Positions 38,135 through 47,638 of a stretch of 64,000 nucleotides of DNA are shown piece by piece. The notes under the pieces are model-generated. The model searched no databases, was not told the origin of the DNA, and saw nothing but the letters and a program-made list of their open reading frames with translations. The position numbers were made by a program, and so were the translations under genes. The DNA comes from an uncultured Bacilli bacterium. Its GTDB lineage: Bacteria; Bacillota_I; Bacilli_A; RF39; UBA660. Every line of letters begins with the position of its first letter. Position 1 is the first letter of the stretch. The DNA is taken from assembly GCA_934168005.1 (NCBI GenBank), contig CAKPMN010000003.1, forward strand, positions 5,070 through 69,069, written 5' to 3'.

Positions 38135-38578
38135 ATGGCACTATTTACGAGTAGAAAGAATATTATTTCTACAAAATATTTTTTATCTAATTACTATGGA
38201 ATCAGTTATAGTAAGAAGAATTTATCACATGATACAATGCTTGATGTATTAGTATCTAAGGGGAAGAGACTACCTAAATCTGTTCTTTTAGATAGTATTG
38301 ACCAGATTGATATAACGTCTGGTAAAGTAGTTCTTGTAAGAGATGTTTTAGGAAGAGTCGTGGCTTACAAAAGTCCAATGATTGGTTTAAAACAACTAGA
38401 ATGGGAACTAAAGAGTGATGTTGATTCTTTAAGAGAGATTAGAAGAAGGATTTTACTTGAACAAGGTCTTTATTTGCAAGAAGATGATTCTATTTTAACA
38501 GAAGAAGAGTTATCTTTAGATAAAGAATATGATGAAATGTCATATCAGAGAGTACGTAAAAATAAAAGGAGAAGATAA
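38135..38578 (+). CDS. hypothetical protein between threonine T-box and thrS
   Basis: 147 residues, basic at both ends (MALFTSRKNIISTKYFLS; RVRKNKRRR). The middle contains SGKVVLVRDVLGRVVAYK, a possible small beta domain, then an acidic helix. No similarity to the TGS domain that is missing from the downstream ThrRS can be seen. AGGGGGAT precedes the ATG. Its stop is one base before the thrS start, so translation is probably coupled. Function unknown; the T-box puts it under the same control as thrS. Confidence 0.7.
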   Translation: MALFTSRKNIISTKYFLSNYYGISYSKKNLSHDTMLDVLVSKGKRLPKSVLLDSIDQIDITSGKVVLVRDVLGRVVAYKSPMIGLKQLEWELKSDVDSLREIRRRILLEQGLYLQEDDSILTEEELSLDKEYDEMSYQRVRKNKRRR

Positions 38579-38579
38579 T

Positions 38580-40331
38580 ATGGTAAATTTTAAAGAAGAT
38601 GAACGTTTAAATAAGTTAAATCATAGTTGTGCACATTTAATGGCTCAAGCTGTTAAACATTTGTGGCCTGATGCTAAATTCTGGGTTGGACCAGTAATTG
38701 AAAGTGGTTTTTATTATGATATTGACTTAGGAGACAAAGTTATTAACGATGATGATATTTTAGCAATCGAAAAAGAAATGAAAAAATTAGCTAAAGATGG
38801 TAAGAGAATAGTTCGTAATGAAATAACAAAAGAAGAAGCATTAGAAATGTTTAAGAATGATCCTTATAAGGTTGATTTAATTGAAAGAATGGATGAAGAA
38901 AGTGTTATTTCTACTTATACACAAGGAGATTTTACTGATTTATGTCGTGGTCCACATGTTGATAGTGTAAAGGAATGTAAAAACTTTAAACTTGTTAAAT
39001 TTAGTGGAGCTTATTGGAAAGGAGATTCCTCTAATAAAGTTTTACAAAGAATTTATGGAGTTTGTTTTCCAACAAAAGAAGAATTAGACGATTATCTAAC
39101 TGAATTAGAAGAAGCTAAATTAAGAGATCATAGAAAGTTAGGAAAAGATCTAGGAATATTTTTATTAAATGATACTGTTGGTAAAGGTTTACCAATGTAT
39201 TTACCTAATGGTTATATAATTTGGCAAGAGTGTGAGAACTATATTAAAACTAAGGAAAGAAAACGCGGATATAAACATGTTTTAACTCCACCTTTAGCAA
39301 GTACAGAATTATATAAAACTTCAGGTCATTTGGAACATTATAAGGATTCTATGTTTCCTATTATGGAAGTTGAAGGGGAAGACTATGTATTAAGACCAAT
39401 GAACTGTCCACATCATATGATGATTTATGGTAATGATATTCATTCTTACCGTGACTTACCTTTAAGAATAGCAGAAGTAGCTAGAGATTGTAGATATGAA
39501 GCAAGTGGTGCATTAAAAGGAATTGAAAGAACTAGAGCATTCTGTCAAAATGATTCTCATATATTTTGTACACCAGAACAAATTGAATCTGAATTTAAAG
39601 GTGTTGTTGATTTGATACTTGAAGTATATAAAGAACTTGGTATTAAAAACTTTAGATTTGAATTATCTTTAAGAGATCCTAACGATAAAGTAAAATATCA
39701 TCCAGATGATGAAATGTGGGATAATGCAGAAAATAAATTAAGAGATGTTTTGAATGATTTAGGAATTGAATATAAAGAAATGATAGGAGAAGCGGCTTTT
39801 TATGGACCTAAGTTAGATGTTCAAGTAAAACCAGCTGTTGGAAATGAAATTACTTTATCAACTTGTCAATTAGATTTTTGTTTACCAGCTAAGTTTAATC
39901 TTGAATATGTTGATAAAGATGGTTCTAAAAAAACTCCAGTAGTAATTCATAGAGCTATATTAGGTTCTCTTGATAGATTTATAGCATTTTACTTAGAAGA
40001 AACTAAGGGCGCTTTACCTTTATGGATGAGTCCAACTCAAGTAAATATTATTCCGGTTAATAATGAATATCATTTAGATTACGCAAAATCTATATTTGAT
40101 GAGTTAAATGATTTAGATATTCGTTGTTCATTAGATGATAGAGATGAAAAACTAGGATATAAAATGAGAGAATCTGTTATAAAGAAAAATCCTATTACTT
40201 TAATTTTAGGCCAAAAAGAAGTTGATGATAAAACAATTTCATTTAGAAGATATGGAAGTAATGATACTGAAACTATATCAAAAGATGATTTTGTTAAGTT
40301 AGTCTTAGAAGAAATAGCTAAAAAGAAATAG
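38580..40331 (+). CDS. thrS: threonyl-tRNA synthetase without TGS domain
   Basis: Class II synthetase charging tRNA-Thr, 583 residues against about 640 usual. It starts almost directly with the editing domain (NHSCAHLMAQAV, with the HxxxH site, and GPVIESGFYYD), then the catalytic core (RPMNCPHHM, motif 2 RYEASGALKGIERTRAF, motif 3 HRAILGSLDRF) and anticodon domain. The N-terminal TGS domain (about 60 residues) is missing; Mycoplasma enzymes are also shortened. The ATG at 38580 follows AAAGGAGAAG; an earlier in-frame ATG would overlap the previous gene. Confidence 0.95.
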   Translation: MVNFKEDERLNKLNHSCAHLMAQAVKHLWPDAKFWVGPVIESGFYYDIDLGDKVINDDDILAIEKEMKKLAKDGKRIVRNEITKEEALEMFKNDPYKVDLIERMDEESVISTYTQGDFTDLCRGPHVDSVKECKNFKLVKFSGAYWKGDSSNKVLQRIYGVCFPTKEELDDYLTELEEAKLRDHRKLGKDLGIFLLNDTVGKGLPMYLPNGYIIWQECENYIKTKERKRGYKHVLTPPLASTELYKTSGHLEHYKDSMFPIMEVEGEDYVLRPMNCPHHMMIYGNDIHSYRDLPLRIAEVARDCRYEASGALKGIERTRAFCQNDSHIFCTPEQIESEFKGVVDLILEVYKELGIKNFRFELSLRDPNDKVKYHPDDEMWDNAENKLRDVLNDLGIEYKEMIGEAAFYGPKLDVQVKPAVGNEITLSTCQLDFCLPAKFNLEYVDKDGSKKTPVVIHRAILGSLDRFIAFYLEETKGALPLWMSPTQVNIIPVNNEYHLDYAKSIFDELNDLDIRCSLDDRDEKLGYKMRESVIKKNPITLILGQKEVDDKTISFRRYGSNDTETISKDDFVKLVLEEIAKKK

Positions 40332-40347
40332 TCTATTTCTTTTTTTT
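40323..40347 (+). terminator. terminator after thrS
   Basis: AAGAAATA / TATTTCTT stem with 3-base loop and T-run. Confidence 0.8.
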
Positions 40348-40358
40348 ATAAAAAATTA

Positions 40359-40388
40359 TTGACAATTAATTTTATTGTATGTTATAAT
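40359..40388 (+). promoter_or_regulatory. sigma-A promoter of tRNA-Ala
   Basis: TTGACA (40359-40364), 18-bp spacer, TATAAT (40383-40388). Confidence 0.75.
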
Positions 40389-40400
40389 CAATTTGCGTCT

Positions 40401-40477
40401 GGGGGATTAGCTCAGCTGGCTAGAGCGCCACGTTTGCACCGTGGAGGTCAAGGGTTCGAATCCCTTATCCTCCACCA
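40401..40477 (+). tRNA. tRNA-Ala (anticodon TGC)
   Basis: 77 nt including encoded CCA. Acceptor arms GGGGGAT / ATCCTCC contain the G3-T70 (G-U) pair that identifies alanine tRNA. The anticodon stem CCACG/CGTGG encloses TTTGCAC, giving TGC. The accessory island starts downstream. Confidence 0.97.
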
Positions 40478-40484
40478 GATTGTT

Positions 40485-40520
40485 TAAAATGCTCAAACTT
40501 TTATAGTTTGAGTTTTTTTT
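40485..40520 (+). terminator. terminator after tRNA-Ala
   Basis: CTCAAACT / AGTTTGAG stem with T-run. Confidence 0.85.
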
Positions 40521-40542
40521 GTGCCCAAATTTAGAAAAGTTT

Positions 40543-40570
40543 TTGAATCTAAGCTATAGTATATTAAAAT
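40543..40570 (+). promoter_or_regulatory. possible promoter of the sigma-like regulator
   Basis: TTGAAT (40543-40548), 16-bp spacer, TAAAAT (40565-40570). Confidence 0.4.
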
Positions 40571-40605
40571 TATAATACATTATTATTGATTTTTGTTTGG
40601 GTGCT

Positions 40606-40842
40606 ATGCTTATGCTTAATTTTAAAATTAAAGTAGTAAGTTTTTCGTGGTATGTTTTATTATTTTTACCTTTAGGCATTCATAGTGCCAAATACGTTCA
40701 ATTTATTTTGAATGTATTTGGCTTTTTTTTGTTATGCATTAATTATTTTAATAGGGCTAGAAGTCCTCCTTTTATCAATAAAAATTTTTATGTTGATAAG
40801 GAGGATATAGATGGACAAGTTTCCAAAAAGAAGAAAAGATAG
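40606..40842 (+). CDS. possible leader peptide ORF of the sigma-like gene
   Basis: A 78-codon frame starting MLMLNFKIKVV with two possible ATGs (40606, 40612) and GGGTG upstream. It is hydrophobic in the middle and very basic at its end. It reads straight through the terminator hairpin at 40687 and the hairpin over the next ribosome site, and overlaps the following gene by 32 bases in another frame. A ribosome on this frame would open both hairpins. The layout recalls the tet(M) leader in Tn916, where a leader ORF carries an internal terminator. May be regulatory rather than a functional protein. Confidence 0.4.
   Translation: MLMLNFKIKVVSFSWYVLLFLPLGIHSAKYVQFILNVFGFFLLCINYFNRARSPPFINKNFYVDKEDIDGQVSKKKKR
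40687..40730 (+). terminator. strong terminator/attenuator in the leader of the sigma-like gene
   Basis: GCCAAATAC (40687-40695) pairs with GTATTTGGC (40714-40722), with inner TTCAA/TTGAA pairing, followed by eight T. It lies inside the leader ORF and about 80 bases before the regulated start codon. Confidence 0.75.
40764..40805 (+). promoter_or_regulatory. hairpin sequestering the ribosome binding site of the sigma-like gene
   Basis: TCCTCCTT and ATCAA (40764-40778, two-base bulge) pair with TTGATAAGGAGGA (40793-40805), which holds the ribosome binding site of the gene starting at 40811. The loop sequence ATAAAAATTTTTAT is itself self-complementary. Confidence 0.65.
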
Positions 40843-41296
40843 AGATAACCCATATGCTTTAGGGTTTAATACAAATACTAACATGTATACAGTTACTTTT
40901 TTAGATTCATTTAAAGTATCACAAACTATTGAAATAACAAAAGAAATGTATTTAGAATTTAATAAGTTTGAACTAGAAGATTTATCATATATGAATAAAT
41001 TTGACAGACATATTGAACATTTAGAACAAACAGAAGAATCAATTTATAACAGGACTTTAAGATCAAATGATGATATATGTGATTTAATATTCAATGATAT
41101 TCTATCTAAAGAACTAAAAAAAGAAATAAACAATTTACCTGATATTCAAAAAAGAAGAGTTAAAATGTATTTTTTTGATAGTCTTACATTAAAAAAAATT
41201 TCTGAAATAGAAGGCTGTTCTATTAGATCTGTAAAATACAGTGTTGATATAGCTATTGATAAATTAGCAAAAAAATTAAAAAAATATAAATTTTAG
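40811..41296 (+). CDS. sigma-70 region-4-like regulator of mobile-element type
   Basis: 161 residues. N-terminal beta-rich section (NPYALGFNTNTNMYTVTF, IEITKEMYLEFNKFELEDLS), a middle helix with DRHIEHLEQTEESIYNR, and a C-terminal helix-turn-helix (DIQKRRVKMYFFDSLTLKKI, EIEGCSIRSVKYSVDIAIDK) like sigma-70 region 4. Proteins of this layout are common in Firmicutes integrative elements and phages as putative sigma factors. It probably controls the downstream toxin/lysis genes, but that is inference. Its ribosome site is buried in a hairpin and an attenuator lies upstream. Confidence 0.8.
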   Translation: MDKFPKRRKDRDNPYALGFNTNTNMYTVTFLDSFKVSQTIEITKEMYLEFNKFELEDLSYMNKFDRHIEHLEQTEESIYNRTLRSNDDICDLIFNDILSKELKKEINNLPDIQKRRVKMYFFDSLTLKKISEIEGCSIRSVKYSVDIAIDKLAKKLKKYKF

Positions 41297-41345
41297 ACTT
41301 CAAAAAATTGATTTGTGTGAGGAATATGTTGAAGAAGATAATCTT
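41297..41345. repeat. noncoding flanking element, copy A
   Basis: ACTTCAAAAAAT, 8 variable bases, GTGAGGAATATGTTGAAGA, then a hairpin closing TCTTCTTCG. The same element with identical spacing occurs at 51766. It starts at the first base after the sigma-like gene stop codon. Confidence 0.7.
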
Positions 41346-41369
41346 CTTCGCATATTCCTTATTTTTTTG
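41319..41369 (+). terminator. terminator within element A
   Basis: AGGAATATG (41320-41328) pairs with CATATTCCT (41351-41359), with inner GAAGAAGAT/ATCTTCTTC pairing and a T-run. The gap to 41526 then holds TTGACA (41382-41387), 17 bp, GAATGT as a weak promoter candidate for the toxin gene. Confidence 0.75.
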
Positions 41370-41526
41370 AGGTAAAGTTCTTTGACAATTAAATAAATTT
41401 GATTGAATGTGTTTTTTTACTATGTATGTAAGTAAACTTATTGCGATAAAAAATATTAAATTATTTTAAATAATATAGTAGAGAATTTGTTGAATTTTAT
41501 TTTAAATTAATGAATGGAGGTAAAAG

Positions 41527-44500
41527 GTGAAAGAAATAGAGTTAAAAAGTTTAAGAAAAGAAAGGGAAAAACATTTTTTAAGAGAAGATGGTCTTATTGT
41601 TGCTAAAATGTATGATGATGATATTCATTATAAAAATGGCAATGAATATATAGAAATTGATAATACTTTAATAAAAGAAAAAGGTTATTATTATAATAAA
41701 GATAACTCATATAAGGTATATTTTCCAGAAGTCAGTGATAAAGTTTTGATGAGAACGGAAAATAATAATCATTATATCTGTTACACATTACAAGATTCTA
41801 ATATAGTTGAAGCAAAGATAGATGTAAACGGTTCAAAATTGTATAAAGATATTAAATATATAAATATTTTAAATGGTATTGATTTTGAATATAATGTTAT
41901 GCCAAAAAAAGTTAAAGAAAATATTATTATTAATAACAAGGAATCTGTTGTTGATAGCATTAATTTTTTGCTTGACACAGATTTAGATTTAATTTTAAAT
42001 AATGATTCTAGCATTGATGCAAAGTATGATGGAAAAACAGTTTTTAAAATAGAATCACCTTATATTATTGGAAAAAATGGACAAATGTTAAATAGTGTTT
42101 CATATAGACTTATAAAAAATGATACACATTATATTTTAAAGTTACTCTTAAATAAAGAAGAAATACTTAAAAGTACTATAGATTATCCTATTATAATTGA
42201 TCCAACAATAACAAATTATGGAAGTAGCAATAGTGTATATGATGTTTATATTTATGAAGGAGACTCAAATTCTGATAGAAATAGTCAATCATTTTTAAAA
42301 GTTGGTGTAGAAAAGATAGATAATCAGTATATTACTAATAGAACTTTGTTAAAGTTTGATTTACCTAAAATATCAACTGGAAGCCAAATTATATATGCAG
42401 AGTTAACCTTAATAGGGTATCCAATAGTACCTTATTCTTATGATAGTTCGATTGTTAATGTACATCAATTAACTCAAGATTGGGATGAGACGACTGCTGA
42501 TTGGAATTCAATGAATGATAAATTTAATTCTAGAATAGAAGGATCTTTTGAAAGCTCAAGAAGTGGTGTATCTAGTGATAATAATTTAATAACTTATCTG
42601 TCTGGATGTGAACTCACAGGATTGGTAAAAAAATGGTATACAGATACTCCAAATTATGGCATTATGTTGAAGTTAAACAAAGAAGTTTACACAACTGATG
42701 TCATTCCAATGTTTTATTCTAAAAATAATACTGTAAATGGAGCAAATCCTAAACCAATTTTAACGATTATTTATAGAAATCAAAATGGTATAGAAAACTA
42801 TATGAATTATAAAGAGCAATTATTTATGCAGGGAAAAAGCTATTTGAATACGTATAATGGAAATTTAACTAGTATTTTTGAAATTGGTTCTACTAAAACT
42901 GGAAAATTGCCAATAAATTTAAACATTGTATATAATACTAATGATGTTATTTTAAATAAAAATTTAGGTTATGGAGTGGGATGTAATTTAAGTTTAAATC
43001 AAATCATAAAAGAAACAATTATTGATGAAACTAATTATTTGGAGTATATGGACGAAGACGGTACTCTTCATTATTTTAGAATGATTGATAATGTTTATAA
43101 AGATGAAGATGGTCTTGATATGATTATAGATAAAAAAGACAATGAATGCATTTTAAAAGATAAAAATAATAATAAAATGTATTTTACAAGGAATGATTCT
43201 CTTTATTATTTGACTAAGTTAGAAGATGTAAGTAATAATGTTACAAGTATTATGTATGATGAAAATGTACGTATTAGTAAGATTATTGATCCATCTTTGT
43301 TTGAAATTAATTTATCATATAGTGATAATAAAATTGTTATCACTAGTCCTAAAGATTTAGTTTCTTTAAATTATAATAATAATAGACTTGTTTCTTTAAT
43401 TACGAAGAGTGGTATAACATCATTTGAATATAACAATAATGGACTAATTTCTGGAATTATAGATGAGAATGGGAAGCGAATAGAGTATGAATATTATGAT
43501 ATATTTCCATATAGAGTTAAAAAAGTAAGTGAAATAGGATTAGAAAATACAAGTGGTAATTATTTTAGTTTAACTTATAATTTTAATTCAACTACGATAA
43601 TTGATTACAAAAATAATGCCGAAACAATTACTTTTAACAATTATGGTAATGTTGCATCTATTACAACTTTAAAAGAACATAATGATATTTTAGATGCTTA
43701 TGGTAAATGTGTAGAATATGGTGATGATAACTATAGTGATGGAAGTACTTATATTCCTACAAAAAATAAATTATTAAATTCTGATATTTCATGTAAATAT
43801 GTAAAAAATTATTTATCAAATTCTAGTTTTGAAGAATCTAATATTTTGTTTTCTAAAACTAATGATGTAGTTTTATCAATATCTAGTGATGATTCGGTTT
43901 CCGGATTTAAAAGTTTAAAAGCAGTATCGTCTTCATCTAATCAGATAATTTATCAGGATATTGTAGTTCCAAAGGGCGATTATTATACGTTTAGTTTATA
44001 TATAAAGAATTCTAGTATGGCAAAAATCTCTATATGCTATACAGATGAAAATAATCAAATACAGGAAAAACTTGAACAAATTATAATAAACAATTCTTTT
44101 GAGAGATATGATACAACTATTTATTATCCAAATAGTGCAACTAGTGATTTAACAATTAAAGTCATTTTAGAAGACGCTGGACTATATTATATTGATGATA
44201 TTCAATTGGAAAAGGGCGAGGTAGCAAATTTTTACAATCTATTAGATAACTCTGATTTTTCAAAAGGTTTAGATGGTTGGCAATTGACGGCAGAAGATAG
44301 AGAAACTTTTGAAAGTATTAATACTTCTGATATTTTTTCTAAAGTAATTTTAGAAAAAGGAATAACAGCCTTAAAAATAGATATGAATCCAGCAAATTCT
44401 ACAAGTATAGCTAAAACATTTAATGTAAAAGGAAAGGCAGGAGATAAATATGCTATTTCATTTTGGTACAAAAATGAAGGTTATCCAGCTTATGATACGG

Positions 44501-47500
44501 AAGGGTCACCTATTTCAAATAACGTTATTATAAGTTTTTATTATTCAGATAATGAAAATGGGCATGGAATAGCTCCTTCAAAAGGATTTAATCCTAATGA
44601 AAATGAATGGCAATATTTTGTGACTAATTTTCAATCAGAACAAGATTTTGAATCTATGACTTTAAATTTTTTTCAATATAATAATGCTAATGCTTTATAT
44701 ATTACAAATATTTGTTTATTTAAAGATGTTAGAAATATAAATTATGAATACGATGATGCAGGAAATTTGACAAGTGTAAATGATTTAACAAATAAAACTA
44801 CTTCATTTGATCATAATAGCAATAATGAGCTTGTTAAGATGACGGACCCTAAAGGGAATAATTTAACTTATGAATATAATAGAGATATAACTAGTCAAGT
44901 TATAAATGGTATTAGTGAGACAGGAATTTTAAATAAATTTTTTTATGATGTAAATAATAATCCTATTCGTAACACAATTTCTAAATTAGATTCTTCAAAT
45001 ACAACTAAAAAAAAGTATTATAAAATTAAAATATATGGGACAAATAAATATATCAGATGTACTCCGACAGGTATTGTAATTACTGAAGATGATTCACCTC
45101 TTAATAAATGGCGTACTAAAGAGGAAAAAGAATGGGAAAAATTAAGCCATTGTGTATTAGAGAGTTTGTATTTGAATGCAGATGATAATCATGCATTTTT
45201 AAGTGGATTATATTGCTATATAAATTTTCATCCAAATAGTGATCATACTTATTTAATGGAAATATCAAATATTGGATTGTATTTAAAGTTTGATGGTACA
45301 AATATTGTTGTTTCTCAATTAGAAGATAATATAGATCCCTTTAAATTCTATATAGAAACATATGATGATCTATTTATTGAAAATGATGCTACATATTCTG
45401 CAAGTGGAAAAGTAATTACTAGTACAAAAGATTCTCTTCTTCATAAAACAATTTATAATATAGATGAAGAGACTGGACTTACTAATTCCATTACTGATCC
45501 AAATGGAACAGTAACTTCATATACATACAATGATAAAGATGAATTAGTTTCAATTACAATGAAAGATAAATCTGTAACATATTCATATAATAATCAAAAT
45601 TTACTTGATAAAATTAATCAAGGAGCAAAAGAATATGCATTTGTTTATGATAATTTCTTTAATACTAAACAGATAAAATTAAATAATATTGTTTTAGTAA
45701 CAAATAATTATGAAGAAAATAATGGTAATCTATCTTCTAGTACATATGGTAATAATCAAGCAATCTCATTTGAGTATGATAATTTCGATAGACTTATTAA
45801 AAAAGTAAAATCTGACGATATTTATCAATATAAATATGACAGTAATGGGTCATTAACGAAGGTATTATCTAATAATGATATTATTAAATATACATATGAT
45901 ATGGCTAAAAGAGTTAGAGAATATAGATGCAATGATTTTAGAGTCAAGTATACATATGATTCAAATGGCAACGTAGTTTTAAAAAAATATATTTTAAACG
46001 CAATAGAACATGAAATAGAACATACTTTAAATGATGAAGATGAAGTAATTAAAACTATGTTTGATAGTTCAGAACTTAACTATAAATATGATGATTTAGA
46101 ACGATTAAAATCTATTTCAGGAATTATAGATGAAGAATATTCTTATGTAACAAATGGAAAAAGAACATCTATGCTAATAAAAACAAATGGAAATTATTCA
46201 TATATCTATAATCGTTTAAATAATATAACTCATATTTATAACGATGGTGTATTGGAACATAGATATTATTATGATGAATATTCACAACTTATTAAAGAAC
46301 ATGATTATATACAAAATCAAACTATAACTTATACATATAATAGTTCAGGTAACTTATTATCTAAAAAAATATATGTGTTAAATACAACAGCTTTAATTAA
46401 TGAAAATACATATGAATACACAAATACTAATTGGGAAGATCAATTAACTAAATTTAATAATACAGCCATTACATATGATGAAATAGGCAATCCATTAACA
46501 ATTGGTGATACACATCTAACATGGATTAATGGTAGACAACTAAATAAATATCAAGATTCTGATTATACAATCAATTATAAATATAATGATAATGGGATTA
46601 GAACTAAAAAAATAGTTAACAACGTTGAAGTAAATTATCATTTAGAAGGATCTAAAATAATTTTTGAACAACGTGGTGATAATGTGTTATACTATATGTA
46701 TAGTGAAGCTGATGAGCTAATAGGATTTGAATATAATAGTATACCTTACTATTATTTGAAAAATAATCAAAATGATATTATAGGAATAATTGATGCCAAT
46801 AAAAATGTATTAGCAAAATATACATACGATTCTTGGGGAAAAATTATTTCTATAAAAGATAATAATAATACTGAAATAACATCAAATACTCACATAGCAA
46901 ATATAAACTCATTTAGATATAGAAGTTATTACTATGATTCAGAAACTAAACTATATTATTTAAATAGTAGATATTATAATCCAGAATGGGGAAGATTTAT
47001 AAATGCAGATGGAACAATAGGAGCAAATGAAGATATCTTATCTTATAACTTATATATTTATGTAAGTAATAATCCAGTTAATAATGTTGATATAGATGGA
47101 CATTTTGCATTAACAATGTTTTCTAATATGATATATACAGCAATTGTGGTAGTAACAGCGATAGTGGTTAGTAAAACTATAAGCAATACTTTATCTGGTA
47201 CAAGCTTAGCTTTTCCGACGCGAAAACGACTTGAAATGCCAGATTTGACAAAGGTCAAATCTAAAGCTGAAGCCAAATCAAAAACAAAATCTAAGGTTAC
47301 TTCTAAAGTTGCCGCTGTTTCAAAAGCTAAAGAAGATGTTACTAAGAAAGATGTAACTAAACCTTGTACGCGTGCTAAATTAGTAAAAAATGATGTTAAA
47401 AGATATGGCGAAAGACTTAGTGTTGAAGAGACAGCTAATATTGTTATGAGAGGGAATGATGTAATGTGTGATACCGAACTTGATGTTTTAGCAGTTGGAG

Positions 47501-47622
47501 TTAGTCTTCCTTTTGGATTTACTAAAAATAGTGCTGAAAAACATGGAGAAAGTGGCACATATTATTATCATTATCATCCAGTAGGAGTCTCAAGTCGTCC
47601 ACATATTTGGTTTTATAGTTAA
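41527..47622 (+). CDS. RHS/YD-repeat polymorphic toxin-like protein
   Basis: 2031-residue protein, the largest in the window, predicted to deliver a small C-terminal toxin from an RHS shell. No signal peptide: it begins MKEIELKSLRKEREKHFLRE. Order: N-terminal beta domain to about 230; DNRLRE-like module 232-418 (LTQDWDETTADWNSM); early RHS part; two carbohydrate-binding-like modules about 758-905 and 905-1068; YD repeats; an inserted beta-trefoil/fascin-like segment about 1157-1285 (KIKIYGTNKYIRCTPTGIVI); more YD repeats; RHS core end about 1792-1858 (YLNSRYYNPEWGRFINADG, IYVSNNPVNNVDIDG); membrane-like helix; Lys/Ala/Ser-rich linker; toxin tip ending YYYHYHPVG and PHIWFYS. GTG start with GGAGG upstream. 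Toxic activity unknown; the HxH suggests a metal site. Confidence 0.9.
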   Translation: MKEIELKSLRKEREKHFLREDGLIVAKMYDDDIHYKNGNEYIEIDNTLIKEKGYYYNKDNSYKVYFPEVSDKVLMRTENNNHYICYTLQDSNIVEAKIDVNGSKLYKDIKYINILNGIDFEYNVMPKKVKENIIINNKESVVDSINFLLDTDLDLILNNDSSIDAKYDGKTVFKIESPYIIGKNGQMLNSVSYRLIKNDTHYILKLLLNKEEILKSTIDYPIIIDPTITNYGSSNSVYDVYIYEGDSNSDRNSQSFLKVGVEKIDNQYITNRTLLKFDLPKISTGSQIIYAELTLIGYPIVPYSYDSSIVNVHQLTQDWDETTADWNSMNDKFNSRIEGSFESSRSGVSSDNNLITYLSGCELTGLVKKWYTDTPNYGIMLKLNKEVYTTDVIPMFYSKNNTVNGANPKPILTIIYRNQNGIENYMNYKEQLFMQGKSYLNTYNGNLTSIFEIGSTKTGKLPINLNIVYNTNDVILNKNLGYGVGCNLSLNQIIKETIIDETNYLEYMDEDGTLHYFRMIDNVYKDEDGLDMIIDKKDNECILKDKNNNKMYFTRNDSLYYLTKLEDVSNNVTSIMYDENVRISKIIDPSLFEINLSYSDNKIVITSPKDLVSLNYNNNRLVSLITKSGITSFEYNNNGLISGIIDENGKRIEYEYYDIFPYRVKKVSEIGLENTSGNYFSLTYNFNSTTIIDYKNNAETITFNNYGNVASITTLKEHNDILDAYGKCVEYGDDNYSDGSTYIPTKNKLLNSDISCKYVKNYLSNSSFEESNILFSKTNDVVLSISSDDSVSGFKSLKAVSSSSNQIIYQDIVVPKGDYYTFSLYIKNSSMAKISICYTDENNQIQEKLEQIIINNSFERYDTTIYYPNSATSDLTIKVILEDAGLYYIDDIQLEKGEVANFYNLLDNSDFSKGLDGWQLTAEDRETFESINTSDIFSKVILEKGITALKIDMNPANSTSIAKTFNVKGKAGDKYAISFWYKNEGYPAYDTEGSPISNNVIISFYYSDNENGHGIAPSKGFNPNENEWQYFVTNFQSEQDFESMTLNFFQYNNANALYITNICLFKDVRNINYEYDDAGNLTSVNDLTNKTTSFDHNSNNELVKMTDPKGNNLTYEYNRDITSQVINGISETGILNKFFYDVNNNPIRNTISKLDSSNTTKKKYYKIKIYGTNKYIRCTPTGIVITEDDSPLNKWRTKEEKEWEKLSHCVLESLYLNADDNHAFLSGLYCYINFHPNSDHTYLMEISNIGLYLKFDGTNIVVSQLEDNIDPFKFYIETYDDLFIENDATYSASGKVITSTKDSLLHKTIYNIDEETGLTNSITDPNGTVTSYTYNDKDELVSITMKDKSVTYSYNNQNLLDKINQGAKEYAFVYDNFFNTKQIKLNNIVLVTNNYEENNGNLSSSTYGNNQAISFEYDNFDRLIKKVKSDDIYQYKYDSNGSLTKVLSNNDIIKYTYDMAKRVREYRCNDFRVKYTYDSNGNVVLKKYILNAIEHEIEHTLNDEDEVIKTMFDSSELNYKYDDLERLKSISGIIDEEYSYVTNGKRTSMLIKTNGNYSYIYNRLNNITHIYNDGVLEHRYYYDEYSQLIKEHDYIQNQTITYTYNSSGNLLSKKIYVLNTTALINENTYEYTNTNWEDQLTKFNNTAITYDEIGNPLTIGDTHLTWINGRQLNKYQDSDYTINYKYNDNGIRTKKIVNNVEVNYHLEGSKIIFEQRGDNVLYYMYSEADELIGFEYNSIPYYYLKNNQNDIIGIIDANKNVLAKYTYDSWGKIISIKDNNNTEITSNTHIANINSFRYRSYYYDSETKLYYLNSRYYNPEWGRFINADGTIGANEDILSYNLYIYVSNNPVNNVDIDGHFALTMFSNMIYTAIVVVTAIVVSKTISNTLSGTSLAFPTRKRLEMPDLTKVKSKAEAKSKTKSKVTSKVAAVSKAKEDVTKKDVTKPCTRAKLVKNDVKRYGERLSVEETANIVMRGNDVMCDTELDVLAVGVSLPFGFTKNSAEKHGESGTYYYHYHPVGVSSRPHIWFYS
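46793..47486 (+). repeat. direct repeat, RHS C-terminal region, copy 1
   Basis: About 694 bp nearly identical to 48734-49427 (offset 1941), covering the end of the RHS core, the membrane-like segment, the linker and the first part of the tip. The identity ends abruptly just before the variable toxin tail. Confidence 0.95.
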
Positions 47623-47638
47623 TAGAGGAGAAAAAAAT

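Noticed and set aside
41527..47622. Reading the large protein as a secreted wall-anchored WapA homologue
   Set aside because: Similar RHS layout, but no signal peptide or wall-binding repeats at the N-terminus.
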